From contig JABSPK010000004.1 of NCBI GenBank assembly GCA_013214065.1, positions 62,001-126,000 of the forward strand: 64,000 bases of DNA. Reading direction: 5' to 3'. Made by a program: the position numbers and the translations under genes. Origin of the DNA: Flavobacteriaceae bacterium (GTDB lineage: Bacteria > Bacteroidota > Bacteroidia > Flavobacteriales > Flavobacteriaceae). Under the pieces are notes generated by a model. The model worked only from the letters and a program-made list of their open reading frames with translations, was not told where the DNA came from and did no database searches. Positions 27,435 to 36,057 of the stretch are shown piece after piece (the first letter of the stretch is position 1; the number at the start of each line of letters is the position of its first letter).

Positions 27435-27783
27435 TCAGGTTTTTCGCTTTTTATATTGGGACGGGGTCATGGATGTGTGTTTTTTGAAAATAAGATTGAA
27501 GGAAGACTTTGAGCGGAATCCTGCTTCTTGCGAAAGCGCCTCAAGGGTGAAGAACTGGTATTTCGGGCTTATCCATTAGCGCTTTGACCTTTTCGACCCA
27601 AAAATGGTTGATGTAATAGGATACGTTGCTTTTATGCACGGTATTGATATGGTCGAAAAGTTCTTTATTCGAAACCCCGACGGGGTTCGCGAGTTTGGAA
27701 AGGGAGAATTCAGTATCGGAAAAATGCTGACCTTTTTCCATGATATCGACAAGCCGATCCTCAATTTGTGACCGTTTGGCCAT
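27435..27783 (-). pseudogene. Remnant of an AraC-family regulator (C-terminal DNA-binding domain, frameshifted)
   Basis: Two frames together encode an almost complete AraC HTH domain. The first frame (27783 down to about 27545) reads FSLSKLANPVGVSNKELFDHIN and HFWVEKVKALMDKPEIPV; the second frame (about 27555 down to the TGA at 27435) continues with ALSQEAGFRSKSSFNLIF and KKHTSMTPSQYKKRKT. The shift is a single-base change near 27545-27560. The N-terminal sensor half is missing because the 5' side joins a fragment of another gene. No functional protein is expected. The downstream 187 bp to the esterase-like gene show no other gene. Confidence 0.85.
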
Positions 27784-27791
27784 TGCTTCGG

Positions 27792-27893
27792 ATTTCCATA
27801 TTGATGCGGTCTGATGTAAAAATTATCGAAGTTGTCAGGATCTTGGATTCGGAATTCAACTCCCGGAAGGTTCCTTGATGGATCAACCGCCAT
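27792..27893 (-). pseudogene. Fragment resembling a DUF1080/concanavalin-like domain
   Basis: About 34 codons encode NLPGVEFRIQDPDNFDNFY and IRPHQYGN, which resembles the core of flavobacterial secreted concanavalin-like (DUF1080-type) proteins (FPGVxFRxQDxxNYExFYxRPHQSGNP). The fragment begins right after the stop of the alpha/beta hydrolase at 27900 and runs out of homology just before the AraC remnant. It looks like debris from a deletion joining two genes. Confidence 0.45.
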
Positions 27894-27899
27894 TTGAGT

Positions 27900-28943
27900 T
27901 CATTCAATGGTCGCCAACCATTGCGTCATGGCCTCCAAAAATCCAACGCAGTTCTCGAATTCCAAACCGGTATCCTGGTATTCGTAAAAAGCCCCGGTAT
28001 TCACTTCGGCAAGGTTATGATTGCAATTGGGAAAGGATTTAACCGTCAAGGAAGTATTGGGGGCGATCGTTTTTTCGTAAAGTGCTTTGGTCTTCGTCCA
28101 ATCGACGTTCATATCCTTTTCGCCGAACAGTGCCAATACCGGGCAGTTGATCTTTCTTAGGGTTTTATCAAAATCCTTGATGTACACTTGTAGCCCACTG
28201 GCTTCATCCAAGATTTCGTTTTTGAACTCCTTTTGAAAGGCATAATAGCCCGATTCGGTCACCCCGCCATTCGTAAACCTTAGCCAGAAAGGATCCTTGG
28301 CTAGATGGGATGTGGCTTTCCTATAGGCTTCGTAACTGCCCCCTTCATGGCTGATTCTAGTACCTTCGACCAGTTCCTTTCCGATTTGTTCGATATAGTC
28401 GGAATCATATCCCGCGATCCGTAGGTTCTGTGCGATCAGGTAATTGAAGTTCTCCTTGTCGTCAACACCGCTTACTGAAATCCAAAATCGGATATCGGAA
28501 TAGCGTTCCATAATGATCGGACAAATCCAGCCTGCCCTTGAAATGCCCCATAGACCGATATCCGACGAACCTTCGATTTTCGCTTTTTTAAGGGCGTGTA
28601 TCGCTGCAATGGCCTCATCGGCACTGTTGGCAACAGGTTGGTTGTAATCGAAGGTTCCTTCACTTTTACCACAGCCCATTTTATCCCACATATAGGTAGC
28701 ATATCCGGCTTTAACGAGGGTTCGCCTTACATGTCCCCATGTGTCTTGGGCCACCGCATCAGTGCGGCCGGATCCGTGTACGATTAAAATAATCCCTTTG
28801 GGAGGTTGTACTTGGGGTGCGTTTAAAATTCCATTAAGGGTGACCCCTTCAAAAGAAAATTCAAAAATGCGTTCACCTTGTTGGGCGTTAATGAATGTGA
28901 AACATAACAACGCCAGCAATCGAATGGTTGATTTTGTGATCAT
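27900..28943 (-). CDS. Secreted alpha/beta hydrolase (dienelactone/BAAT-like)
   Basis: This 347-residue protein has a signal peptide (about 1-20) and an alpha/beta-hydrolase fold: oxyanion strand ILIVHGSGRTDAVAQDTWG, nucleophile elbow GLWGISRAGWI (Ser in GISRAG), the acidic residue in PVLALFGEKDMNVDW and the histidine in FPNCNHNLAEV. It belongs with xylan esterase or peptidase S9-like hydrolases of Bacteroidota; substrate unknown. It is followed by degraded gene fragments on the same strand, and preceded by the S41 peptidase gene, 11 bp apart (27900-28943 and 28955-30421), so the two are probably co-transcribed. Confidence 0.82.
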   Translation of the reverse strand: MITKSTIRLLALLCFTFINAQQGERIFEFSFEGVTLNGILNAPQVQPPKGIILIVHGSGRTDAVAQDTWGHVRRTLVKAGYATYMWDKMGCGKSEGTFDYNQPVANSADEAIAAIHALKKAKIEGSSDIGLWGISRAGWICPIIMERYSDIRFWISVSGVDDKENFNYLIAQNLRIAGYDSDYIEQIGKELVEGTRISHEGGSYEAYRKATSHLAKDPFWLRFTNGGVTESGYYAFQKEFKNEILDEASGLQVYIKDFDKTLRKINCPVLALFGEKDMNVDWTKTKALYEKTIAPNTSLTVKSFPNCNHNLAEVNTGAFYEYQDTGLEFENCVGFLEAMTQWLATIE

Positions 28944-28954
28944 GGGGGTATCGT

Positions 28955-30421
28955 TTATTTTGAAGCCCCGGCAATCAAAGCCAGGGTGAATTCCAACTCA
29001 GTGTCTTTTCCCTCATACCTATCCATAGGATTCGGTACAACCTCGAAATCGGGAATCAATCCGCGGCCGTAAGGGATGGCGTTCCTTTCGATATGGTTAT
29101 GGTATTCGATCAGGTTCAAGGTGACCCTTAGTTTACTATTCGGTAAGGTCAGTCTCACTGCATAGCCGCTGGTATTGCCATAGTATGAGCCGCCGGTTTC
29201 CCTGCCGATGAATGTGGCCCGTTGTCTGTCGTGGGCGATGGCGCAAAAATCACTGGTGACCGAAAAACTCATTTCATTGATCAAAACGAACACCTTGCCT
29301 TTGAAAGGATGGGGTCTTGGTGAATGCACGTTTCCTGGTTTGACGAACCCGAAATGGGCCGGAGGGTCCAATACGATTTTCCTGCCTTGCTCGTCTATCG
29401 AGACCAAACTCGTAAAATCCTTCAAGAATCGGGGCTGGTTAAAATAGGGTGCCAATGGGATGCTATCCTGTTCAGGTGCCAATTGGGTTATCATGCGTTC
29501 GTAATAACGAAACGGGCTTTCGGCCAAATAAGAGAACAGATCCACTCCATAAGAGTCGCGTCCTCCACGATTATCACGCAAGTCTAAAATGAGGTTTTGG
29601 GTTTGCTTTGTTTTAAGCGCTTCAAAACTTTGGGCCAAAAACTCAGGGATGCCCTTGTTACTAAAATTCCGTATCGTCATGACCGCCGTTTCACGATCAA
29701 CAAACTTCAGTTCAAAAGCCTTTTTTCGGCTTGCAACCATGGCTTTGTCCAAAACGGCATCGGAAAGTCCCATGACTCTGGCCAAAATTGGTCTTCGGTC
29801 GCCAGGAGCCTGAACTTCCACAGCAAATTGCGGAGTATTAGGAAAATGATAGGAATAGTGGTAATGGAAGTTGGCTGCCAACTTGGCCGATTTATAGGAT
29901 AAGCTGCGTCCATCTGACGGCATCGTTGGTAAAAGCGTGGCATAAATTTCAGCGAACGGCTTACCATTAATGGAAAGGATCTCGCTGCCAGGCGCAATTT
30001 TGGATTCCGGGGTGAAATCTTGTATGGCATAGGCGTGACCATCCGTAATTTGAATGCGTATTGGGAATTTTTTGATGTTGACCTCGGTATGGGCCAAATA
30101 AGCCGATGAAGGGGTGATTTTCGAATGTCCGTTCCCTACCCGGGCAATAATAGCTTTTAAAAAGGTGAAGTATTCCATTTCGGACATAGCTCCGGTCAGC
30201 TCATCCTCCTTTTTTTCAAGATAAGCATCCATAACACCAGCGGTTGTGTAACGGTATAACGAGGGTTGGATGTCATGTAGCGCTTCACGGAGGATGTCGA
30301 AGTCTTCTTTGAGTTTTGTTACCGGGAGTTTTGACTCTTGGTAGACCACTTGTTCTTGGGAAAAACCATGGCCCATCTTCACTAGGAGCGTAATAACAAG
30401 GATAAAAATTGACTTTGGCAT
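28955..30421 (-). CDS. S41-family C-terminal-processing-type peptidase (secreted)
   Basis: This is a 488-residue peptidase starting at ATG 30419-30421; the longer frame to 30520 would add 33 residues before the signal peptide. It has a cleavable signal peptide, a helical N-terminal region (about 25-115), a degenerate PDZ-like part (around GSEILSINGKPFAEI) and a tail-specific protease core with LILDLRDNRGGRDSYG and the catalytic-serine region INEMSFSVTSDF, followed by a FIGRETGGSYYGNTSG loop. S41 peptidases act on periplasmic or extracellular proteins. Its 3' end lies 11 bp before the downstream alpha/beta hydrolase; role not inferable beyond proteolysis. Confidence 0.86.
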   Translation of the reverse strand: MPKSIFILVITLLVKMGHGFSQEQVVYQESKLPVTKLKEDFDILREALHDIQPSLYRYTTAGVMDAYLEKKEDELTGAMSEMEYFTFLKAIIARVGNGHSKITPSSAYLAHTEVNIKKFPIRIQITDGHAYAIQDFTPESKIAPGSEILSINGKPFAEIYATLLPTMPSDGRSLSYKSAKLAANFHYHYSYHFPNTPQFAVEVQAPGDRRPILARVMGLSDAVLDKAMVASRKKAFELKFVDRETAVMTIRNFSNKGIPEFLAQSFEALKTKQTQNLILDLRDNRGGRDSYGVDLFSYLAESPFRYYERMITQLAPEQDSIPLAPYFNQPRFLKDFTSLVSIDEQGRKIVLDPPAHFGFVKPGNVHSPRPHPFKGKVFVLINEMSFSVTSDFCAIAHDRQRATFIGRETGGSYYGNTSGYAVRLTLPNSKLRVTLNLIEYHNHIERNAIPYGRGLIPDFEVVPNPMDRYEGKDTELEFTLALIAGASK

Positions 30422-30566
30422 TTGGGCTGGGATAAATATTCCGGAAAAAATAGCCCCGATTATCCATGAATGAGCCTTATCCCATAGTTTAATCAGTATC
30501 AATGTATACAGGTAAACCATGTGAGTGTCTAACCCATCTGATGGAATGGTTTAGAGGATAGGTCTT

Positions 30567-31901
30567 TTACTCGCCCAATTTTTTCTTTCCGGTTGTAAAG
30601 TCCTTGGTGATGACCGCTCGATCGTATTCTTCACCCAAAGCCGTGTAGGCTACATAGGTCAAGGTATTGCCTTCGATCGTGATGACCTGATAGAACTGGG
30701 TCTGTTCCGCAGCTTTGTCCAAGGTATACCCTTGTGCGGTATAGGCTTTCATTTGTTCCTCATCAAGCTCGTATTGTTTCGGGCCACTGACCGAGGTCAC
30801 GTAAACGGTGCTGAGGTCCTCATCGGAGGTGCTATCGGTCGATCGCACCGGCACATGCCCCCGGGCGTACGTATGGTCATGGCCATTGAGGACCAAGTCG
30901 ACGTTGTATTGGTCGAGTAAGGGTTTCCAATGTTCACGTGCGAATTGGAAATCGCGCCCCTTGGCGGGTGAAAAGACCGAATGGTGACAGGTAATGATGT
31001 TCCATTTGGCCGTTGAATTTTTCAGTTGGGTTTCCAAATAGGCCGTTTGGGCTTCCAATTGGTCGTTCGAGTTCAACACGATGACCCGTATGTCTTGGTA
31101 GTCGACCGTATAGACCGTTTCATGCAAGGCCGCTGGCATGTCGTTTTCGACGGGCAGGGTGAATTGTGGGCGCCATTGGATGGCCAATTGGCGTGCGTCA
31201 CCCCTTGACAGAGATCTAAATTCGTGATTGCCCACAACGGGTATGGCCGTCCATTGGCTGTGTATGAACCCACCTGCCTTGTACCATTCGGCCCATTCTT
31301 GGTCGTGATGGGCATCGTTGATCAGATCACCGGCATGTATTACGAACGATGCATGGGGCGCCGTTTGAAAAGCCAGCCGAATGACACGTGACCAATGCTC
31401 GAGCACGTTGTTCTGGGCATCACCGAAATACACGAATTGGGTCGGGGCGTATTCGGCCTTCGCGGTTTTGAATTGGATCCATTCCGACCAGTGAGATTCG
31501 CCGTCACCAACCCGATACACGTACTGGGTATCGGCTTTCAAGCCCTCAAAAACCACACTGTGGTAATGTACTTCTAGGGAGCTGTTTCCTTTGTACAACC
31601 CTAAATCAAAACTTTCGGTAGTTGCCGCTAGGGTTGCCGCATTGGCCGTAAAGTTCGAATTGACCATAGCCTCGGCGATTTGGGCCACGGCACTATCGAT
31701 ACTGGTGTCGGTTCGCCAGGTTACCGCCCTACTGGTCGCAGGATCGCCCTTGAAGGTAAGTATGATCCGATCCGGATCTTTACTCGGAATTTCCCAGTGG
31801 TGTAACCCTTCGTGCGTATGGCTGTGTTGGGCCGAGAGGGTAAAGGTCAATGCAAGGGCAATACATAAAGTTAGCGGTTTAGCGGTAAGCGAAGCGTTCA
31901 T
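30567..31901 (-). CDS. Purple-acid-type metallophosphoesterase (secreted)
   Basis: This 444-residue enzyme has a signal peptide, an N-terminal fibronectin-like domain typical of purple acid phosphatases (about 25-150, containing IILTFKGDPATSRAVTWRT) and a calcineurin-like catalytic domain with YFGDAQNN, IHAGDLIND, VVGNHEF, CHHSVFSP and NGHDHTYARGH in the correct order for a binuclear metal centre. It should hydrolyse phosphomonoesters outside the cytoplasm, helping phosphate scavenging. Length and motif spacing are normal. It stands between the S41 gene and a beta-lactamase-like gene on the minus strand, without tight coupling; a 228-bp gap precedes it and shows no gene. Confidence 0.93.
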   Translation of the reverse strand: MNASLTAKPLTLCIALALTFTLSAQHSHTHEGLHHWEIPSKDPDRIILTFKGDPATSRAVTWRTDTSIDSAVAQIAEAMVNSNFTANAATLAATTESFDLGLYKGNSSLEVHYHSVVFEGLKADTQYVYRVGDGESHWSEWIQFKTAKAEYAPTQFVYFGDAQNNVLEHWSRVIRLAFQTAPHASFVIHAGDLINDAHHDQEWAEWYKAGGFIHSQWTAIPVVGNHEFRSLSRGDARQLAIQWRPQFTLPVENDMPAALHETVYTVDYQDIRVIVLNSNDQLEAQTAYLETQLKNSTAKWNIITCHHSVFSPAKGRDFQFAREHWKPLLDQYNVDLVLNGHDHTYARGHVPVRSTDSTSDEDLSTVYVTSVSGPKQYELDEEQMKAYTAQGYTLDKAAEQTQFYQVITIEGNTLTYVAYTALGEEYDRAVITKDFTTGKKKLGE

Positions 31902-32129
31902 AGAAAAGGTCTTATGGTGGTGTTTGATCCGATGAAGATACCGCTTCTTTCTAAGTTAGGGGTGGATTTGGCCTTTAAGAATTGGTTAATTACTTCAGCC
32001 TCTTACCCTGCACACCAAAATCCAATGCGCAATGAGCCGGCACAGTGGCAAACCGGACCAATGCAAGTCCATGGTTTTTGCTCGACTTCTTTGGTGTGGG
32101 CACGCCTTAAAACCTTGTTAACCCCCACC

Positions 32130-33182
32130 TTACAGCATCGGGATGATTTCTTTCAATAGCAGATCGAACGGAAGTTTACCGCGCCAGCTTCCATAATTGC
32201 TACCGGTAAAAACAACCGCTGCATTGTAGTCTTTTAGGATCATCATGTATTGGCCACCGTTACCGGAGGCGAAAAGAACCTCCGTCCGTATTCCCTCATA
32301 TTCCAATAGTTCACGGTACCAAAAATACCCGTATTGGGCCGTAGTATATTTCGCGTTTGCCGTTCGTGCGAAGCGGGTAAACGACATTTCGACATCGATA
32401 GGGCAATCGGTCGATTCGGCAAGCCATTGCGGACTGATCAGTTGCTTGCCTTGCCATTTGCCATCATCCAAAACCATTTGGGCGATTTTGAGCATGTCTT
32501 TCGGGGCCATCATAAAGGACCCGGCCGCATAGCCGTTGCCATTCGGGGTGATGTACCAACGATAATCGGTAATCCCCAAGGGGTCGAACAGCCGGGTTTT
32601 GGTAAAATCAACAAGACTGGTATTGGTCGCTTTGGCGATGACGTTCCCCATTAGTTCGGGGGGAATGGAGGAATACGACCAATTCAATCCGGGTCGGTGC
32701 TTCAGGGGGATGTCCATGATATACCCAAACCAATCGTCGGTGTCCCACATTGACGATTCGCAGTCGGGGCCGGATCCGAAGAATTCCTCACAGTCCAGTC
32801 CCGATTTCATTTGCAATAGGTTTTTCACGGTGATGTTCCCCCTTGGATCATCTTTCCATGCGGTGAGGTAGTTTCCAATGGGATCATCGACCGAAAGCAT
32901 GCCTTTTTCGATGGCGATACCGGCCAGCATGCTGGTGATGGATTTAAAGGCAGAGCGAGTATCGTGCAAACTATCCCTTCCGAAACCATTGAAATAAGCT
33001 TCGTATAAGAGGGTTCCATTTTGGGCGACCAAGACCCCATCGATATTCGGATAAGCGTCAGAAGCGATCAAAGCGGTCAGGGCTTCTTTTTCTTTTTCGC
33101 TAGGATGCTGCGCGTTACAACTGAAGATCAATGTGAAGAGGGTGATGGGTAACAAGAGGTGCAGATGGAATCGGACGTTCAT
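32130..33182 (-). CDS. Beta-lactamase class C-like serine hydrolase (lipoprotein-like)
   Basis: This 350-residue secreted enzyme belongs to the beta-lactamase/penicillin-binding-protein superfamily. The SxxK motif SAFK is in TRSAFKSITSMLAG and the YxN-like triad element YSS is in WSYSSIPPELMG; the third KTG-like box is not evident. The N-terminus shows a signal peptide ending in FSCNAQH, with a lipobox-like cysteine. Such proteins are commonly esterases or D-aminopeptidases; resistance is not implied. It is monocistronic on the minus strand. Confidence 0.87.
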   Translation of the reverse strand: MNVRFHLHLLLPITLFTLIFSCNAQHPSEKEKEALTALIASDAYPNIDGVLVAQNGTLLYEAYFNGFGRDSLHDTRSAFKSITSMLAGIAIEKGMLSVDDPIGNYLTAWKDDPRGNITVKNLLQMKSGLDCEEFFGSGPDCESSMWDTDDWFGYIMDIPLKHRPGLNWSYSSIPPELMGNVIAKATNTSLVDFTKTRLFDPLGITDYRWYITPNGNGYAAGSFMMAPKDMLKIAQMVLDDGKWQGKQLISPQWLAESTDCPIDVEMSFTRFARTANAKYTTAQYGYFWYRELLEYEGIRTEVLFASGNGGQYMMILKDYNAAVVFTGSNYGSWRGKLPFDLLLKEIIPML

Positions 33183-33310
33183 GGTTTTTGATTTAACGGC
33201 TATAGGTAAAACTACGCGATTTTTCGAACCCCAATATGATCATCATGGGCAATTAGGGGCATCGTGCCCGATGCTACCACAACAAATACGATTGGTATGT
33301 GCGGATCGAA

Positions 33311-34078
33311 TCATTCTTCGACCATCATATCGATTTCCGAAATGACCTGGGTGCCCAGGGCGCTCAATTCGCTATACTGGCCAACCATGGCATCGATTTG
33401 AAAGGCGGCTAGACTGATGACGTTTCGGTACGGGGCCGATCGGGTGTATTCGATAAATGCGGCATCGATTTCTTGTTGGGTGGTCGCCCGGTTCTTGAGC
33501 GAATCTTGGGGCATAAAAGCCGAAGCCAAGATCAAGGAGCGATCGTATTGGGTCGAAAGGAACCCCTCTTGGTCCACCGTGTAATCGTTGTAGCTCTTTT
33601 CGTTTTCGGCAATGGTCTCGACCATGGCGTGGTATTTGGCCAAAAGGGAATCCAAGGGCGTGTTGTTGATCTTACCGAAATAATCCGAATTCTTCAAGGC
33701 TTCATACCCGCCGACATTGGGTTTGAAGTAGTAATCGGCGAAGGCAAGACCACTGAACATAAAGAGCAGGAGGTTCTGATCTTCGGTTTTGTCCAAGATG
33801 CTGTTGCGTGCCTTTTTACAGAGATCGGCGATGCGTTTGCGGCCTACGGTGATGTCTTCAAGCTGGCGCAGGTCTTCTTGCGTATGCGATTTGATTTTGA
33901 CCAGGTATTCTTTCAGGGCTTTTTCTTCTTTGCGGGCTTCGTTCCAGTTGTTGATCTGCAGTGCGATCAAGATGCCGATAACTACCAGGGCGATCTCTCC
34001 TAGCGCGTACTTGAGGTATTGGGCGGACTTGCCTTCGGACAACAACTTACGGCGAATGGTCGTAAAAAAACGTAGCAT
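33311..34078 (-). CDS. DUF6090-family membrane-anchored protein
   Basis: This 255-residue protein has a charged N-terminus with LLSEGKSAQYLKYALGEIALVVIGILIALQINNWNE, the hallmark of flavobacterial DUF6090 proteins, with one transmembrane helix (about 28-45) and a helical C-terminal domain. Function is unknown; such genes often occur in tandem clusters. Its first codons and upstream 20 bases recur as a 37-bp repeat at 38110-38146, suggesting a former tandem copy on the other side of the toxin array. Confidence 0.87.
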   Translation of the reverse strand: MLRFFTTIRRKLLSEGKSAQYLKYALGEIALVVIGILIALQINNWNEARKEEKALKEYLVKIKSHTQEDLRQLEDITVGRKRIADLCKKARNSILDKTEDQNLLLFMFSGLAFADYYFKPNVGGYEALKNSDYFGKINNTPLDSLLAKYHAMVETIAENEKSYNDYTVDQEGFLSTQYDRSLILASAFMPQDSLKNRATTQQEIDAAFIEYTRSAPYRNVISLAAFQIDAMVGQYSELSALGTQVISEIDMMVEE

Positions 34079-34100
34079 GGTATTAAGATACGAAGAAGTG
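34064..34100. repeat. 37-bp direct repeat, left copy
   Basis: AAAAAAACGTAGCATGG then TATTAAGATACGAAGAAGTG spans the first codons and upstream sequence of the DUF6090 gene (ATG at 34076-34078 on the minus strand). The right copy at 38110-38146 differs at only two positions (TA to CC). The two copies enclose the toxin-immunity array. Confidence 0.85.
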
Positions 34101-34188
34101 GTCGATGAAAGCGTTGGGGCGGCAATTATCAGAAAATGCGGGTGTGGGACCCTAGTTTCATTCCGAATTAAGAATTAAACGAAACGCT

Positions 34189-36054
34189 ATGAAGCATTTT
34201 TATCCAACCCTGGTTGTTTCACTACTACTGCTTTTTTTGGGCTGTGAAGAACCGATGAACGAGCCTGTCTTAGAAGACGGTTCCACTCAAGAACCAGCTT
34301 CCTTGCCAACGACCACCTTCTTTACGGAAACGGTTACCCTTGATGAAATCCCCGAGATAGCGGATATTATCAATGCCCGGGCAGGAAAGGACATGCTTAC
34401 GGGTAAGGGTGCCAATGAGGAAGCCGTTTTCGATATCGAGCATATCGCAAAGGTCATCGATACCCTGAACAATACCTTGTACTCTTTCGGCTTTACTCTT
34501 CCCGATACCCCTAAGACCGTTGTCCATAATCTCGTGGTCGGGGTCGACTCCATAGGGGGGCAATACGCCCCCATCATTTTAAAGTATAGCTCTGATGAGG
34601 CTACCTATGATTCTTGGGCAGAGAGTGGATTCGACTTTGGTCATTTCACCGGTTCGGTGCAGCAACATGCCTTCAGCAGTTATTTCGATGACGGTCTGTT
34701 TTCGAAAACCGATTGTGAGGCGCAATTCGATGCCGTAGGAGATCCGATCCCTTGCAACGAGGATGTCTTTTCTGACGGAAGCGCCGGTGGCGGGTCTGCT
34801 AGTGGGGGCAGTGGATCTGGTAGTGGCAGTAGCGGTGGTTGTGTTTACGACAATACATTCGTTCCATGTGGCGGTTCGCATCAATACACTTTGCATGGAT
34901 CCGATTCTTGTGGGGGCAACGGTGATGGGTCGTATTGGGTGTTGGATGCAAGCTGCCCCAATGGAGGCAGTACCCACATCTTGAAAGGTGTCAACGATGC
35001 GTGTGACGATTGCGAATCGGGTCCATCGGGTGGCGCCGCGATCAACATCGACCTGGCGATGGCCGCTCGCATCTCGCTCTTAGTTGACACATTGGATCTC
35101 GATATTGGTTTGACGCAAGAGCAGATAAGTTTTTTGAACCCGCCTGAAAATTGGCCCCTTTCCGAATTGTTGACGGACTTTTTGAGGGACAATGAGTCGA
35201 GTGAAGAAGCGATCAATGCATCGCACATCACATTAAGGGCATTTCAAAATGACCTTTTGGAAGCACCTTTTGATGAAAGTATTATGGAGGAGGTCTATTG
35301 TTGTAGTCCTCATCTGATTACTAGTTCAACATTGGGATTGAACTACTATAATTACATGGAGGCCCAAGTGGCCATTATAAAATCCCAGTATCCTGAAGGT
35401 CATGAATTTACAGGATGGGATTTGACCAAGATTTATTTTGAGGCCAATTTGGACGCATTACAGCTCGGGCTGGATCTAATAGGCCTGATTCCCGCTTTCG
35501 GTGAAATTGCCGATATCGCAAATGGGGTGATTTACATTATTCGTGACGACGGTAAGAATGCGACCTTGAGTATGGTCTCGGCCATACCTATCGCGGGTTG
35601 GTTTTCTACCGGTACAAAACTTGGTTATAAGGTCGTGAACATCACTTCGGACATTTCAAGTCGCGTCACCTTGAAATGGATCGTCAAGGCCGACGGACTT
35701 ATCGAGTTTGGCAGGTCAAGTCAATTACGAAGGGTGCTGAAAATAACGGACTCTTCATTCCAAGCCCATCATATAATACCTTGGGCCAAAAGAAACCACC
35801 CTGCCGTACAAAAAGCTGCACAATCAAATAGCGCCTTTCACATGAATGAAGCTTTAAACGGAATACCCTTGGATACCTCCATCCATTTAGGCTCGCACCC
35901 GAATTACAGCAACCTTATCCAACAAAGACTTGACGAAATCGACATAAATCAATCACCGGATGAAATTTATGATGATATTTCGGCAATTATTTCTGACGTG
36001 CGTAATGCAATTGGTAATAACCCTGACACTCATATCAATAATTTGGTATTTTAG
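34189..36054 (+). CDS. Surface lipoprotein with C-terminal AHH nuclease (polymorphic toxin)
   Basis: This is a 621-residue lipoprotein ending in a nuclease-like toxin domain. Order: type II signal peptide with lipobox LFLGC, an acidic CEEPMNEP start that fits Bacteroidota surface-export signals; a conserved-looking N-terminal domain (about 30-190); a Gly/Ser-rich stalk followed by a Cys-rich segment (about 195-280); a helical region; a hydrophobic Gly-rich pre-toxin segment (about 425-484, with LIGLIPAFGEIADIANG and SAIPIAGWFSTG); and the AHH domain (about 525-621) with Ala526-His527-His528, NGIPL, His566 and GSHPNYS. AHH is a superfamily of HNH/EndoVII-type DNases used by polymorphic toxins. 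Downstream, after a 3-bp gap, is an Imm11-like immunity gene. Inference: contact-dependent or secreted competition toxin. Delivery route is unknown. Confidence 0.87.
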   Translation: MKHFYPTLVVSLLLLFLGCEEPMNEPVLEDGSTQEPASLPTTTFFTETVTLDEIPEIADIINARAGKDMLTGKGANEEAVFDIEHIAKVIDTLNNTLYSFGFTLPDTPKTVVHNLVVGVDSIGGQYAPIILKYSSDEATYDSWAESGFDFGHFTGSVQQHAFSSYFDDGLFSKTDCEAQFDAVGDPIPCNEDVFSDGSAGGGSASGGSGSGSGSSGGCVYDNTFVPCGGSHQYTLHGSDSCGGNGDGSYWVLDASCPNGGSTHILKGVNDACDDCESGPSGGAAINIDLAMAARISLLVDTLDLDIGLTQEQISFLNPPENWPLSELLTDFLRDNESSEEAINASHITLRAFQNDLLEAPFDESIMEEVYCCSPHLITSSTLGLNYYNYMEAQVAIIKSQYPEGHEFTGWDLTKIYFEANLDALQLGLDLIGLIPAFGEIADIANGVIYIIRDDGKNATLSMVSAIPIAGWFSTGTKLGYKVVNITSDISSRVTLKWIVKADGLIEFGRSSQLRRVLKITDSSFQAHHIIPWAKRNHPAVQKAAQSNSAFHMNEALNGIPLDTSIHLGSHPNYSNLIQQRLDEIDINQSPDEIYDDISAIISDVRNAIGNNPDTHINNLVF

Positions 36055-36057
36055 GAA

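Noticed and set aside
27576-27893. 105-codon minus-strand open frame as a single gene
   Set aside because: Its first third resembles a concanavalin-like fragment, but the rest is the AraC remnant read out of frame; it is a chimera of debris.
32130-33182. Beta-lactamase-like gene as an antibiotic-resistance gene
   Set aside because: Only SxxK and a YxS element are evident, and the homologous group is mostly esterases or peptidases; resistance is unsupported.
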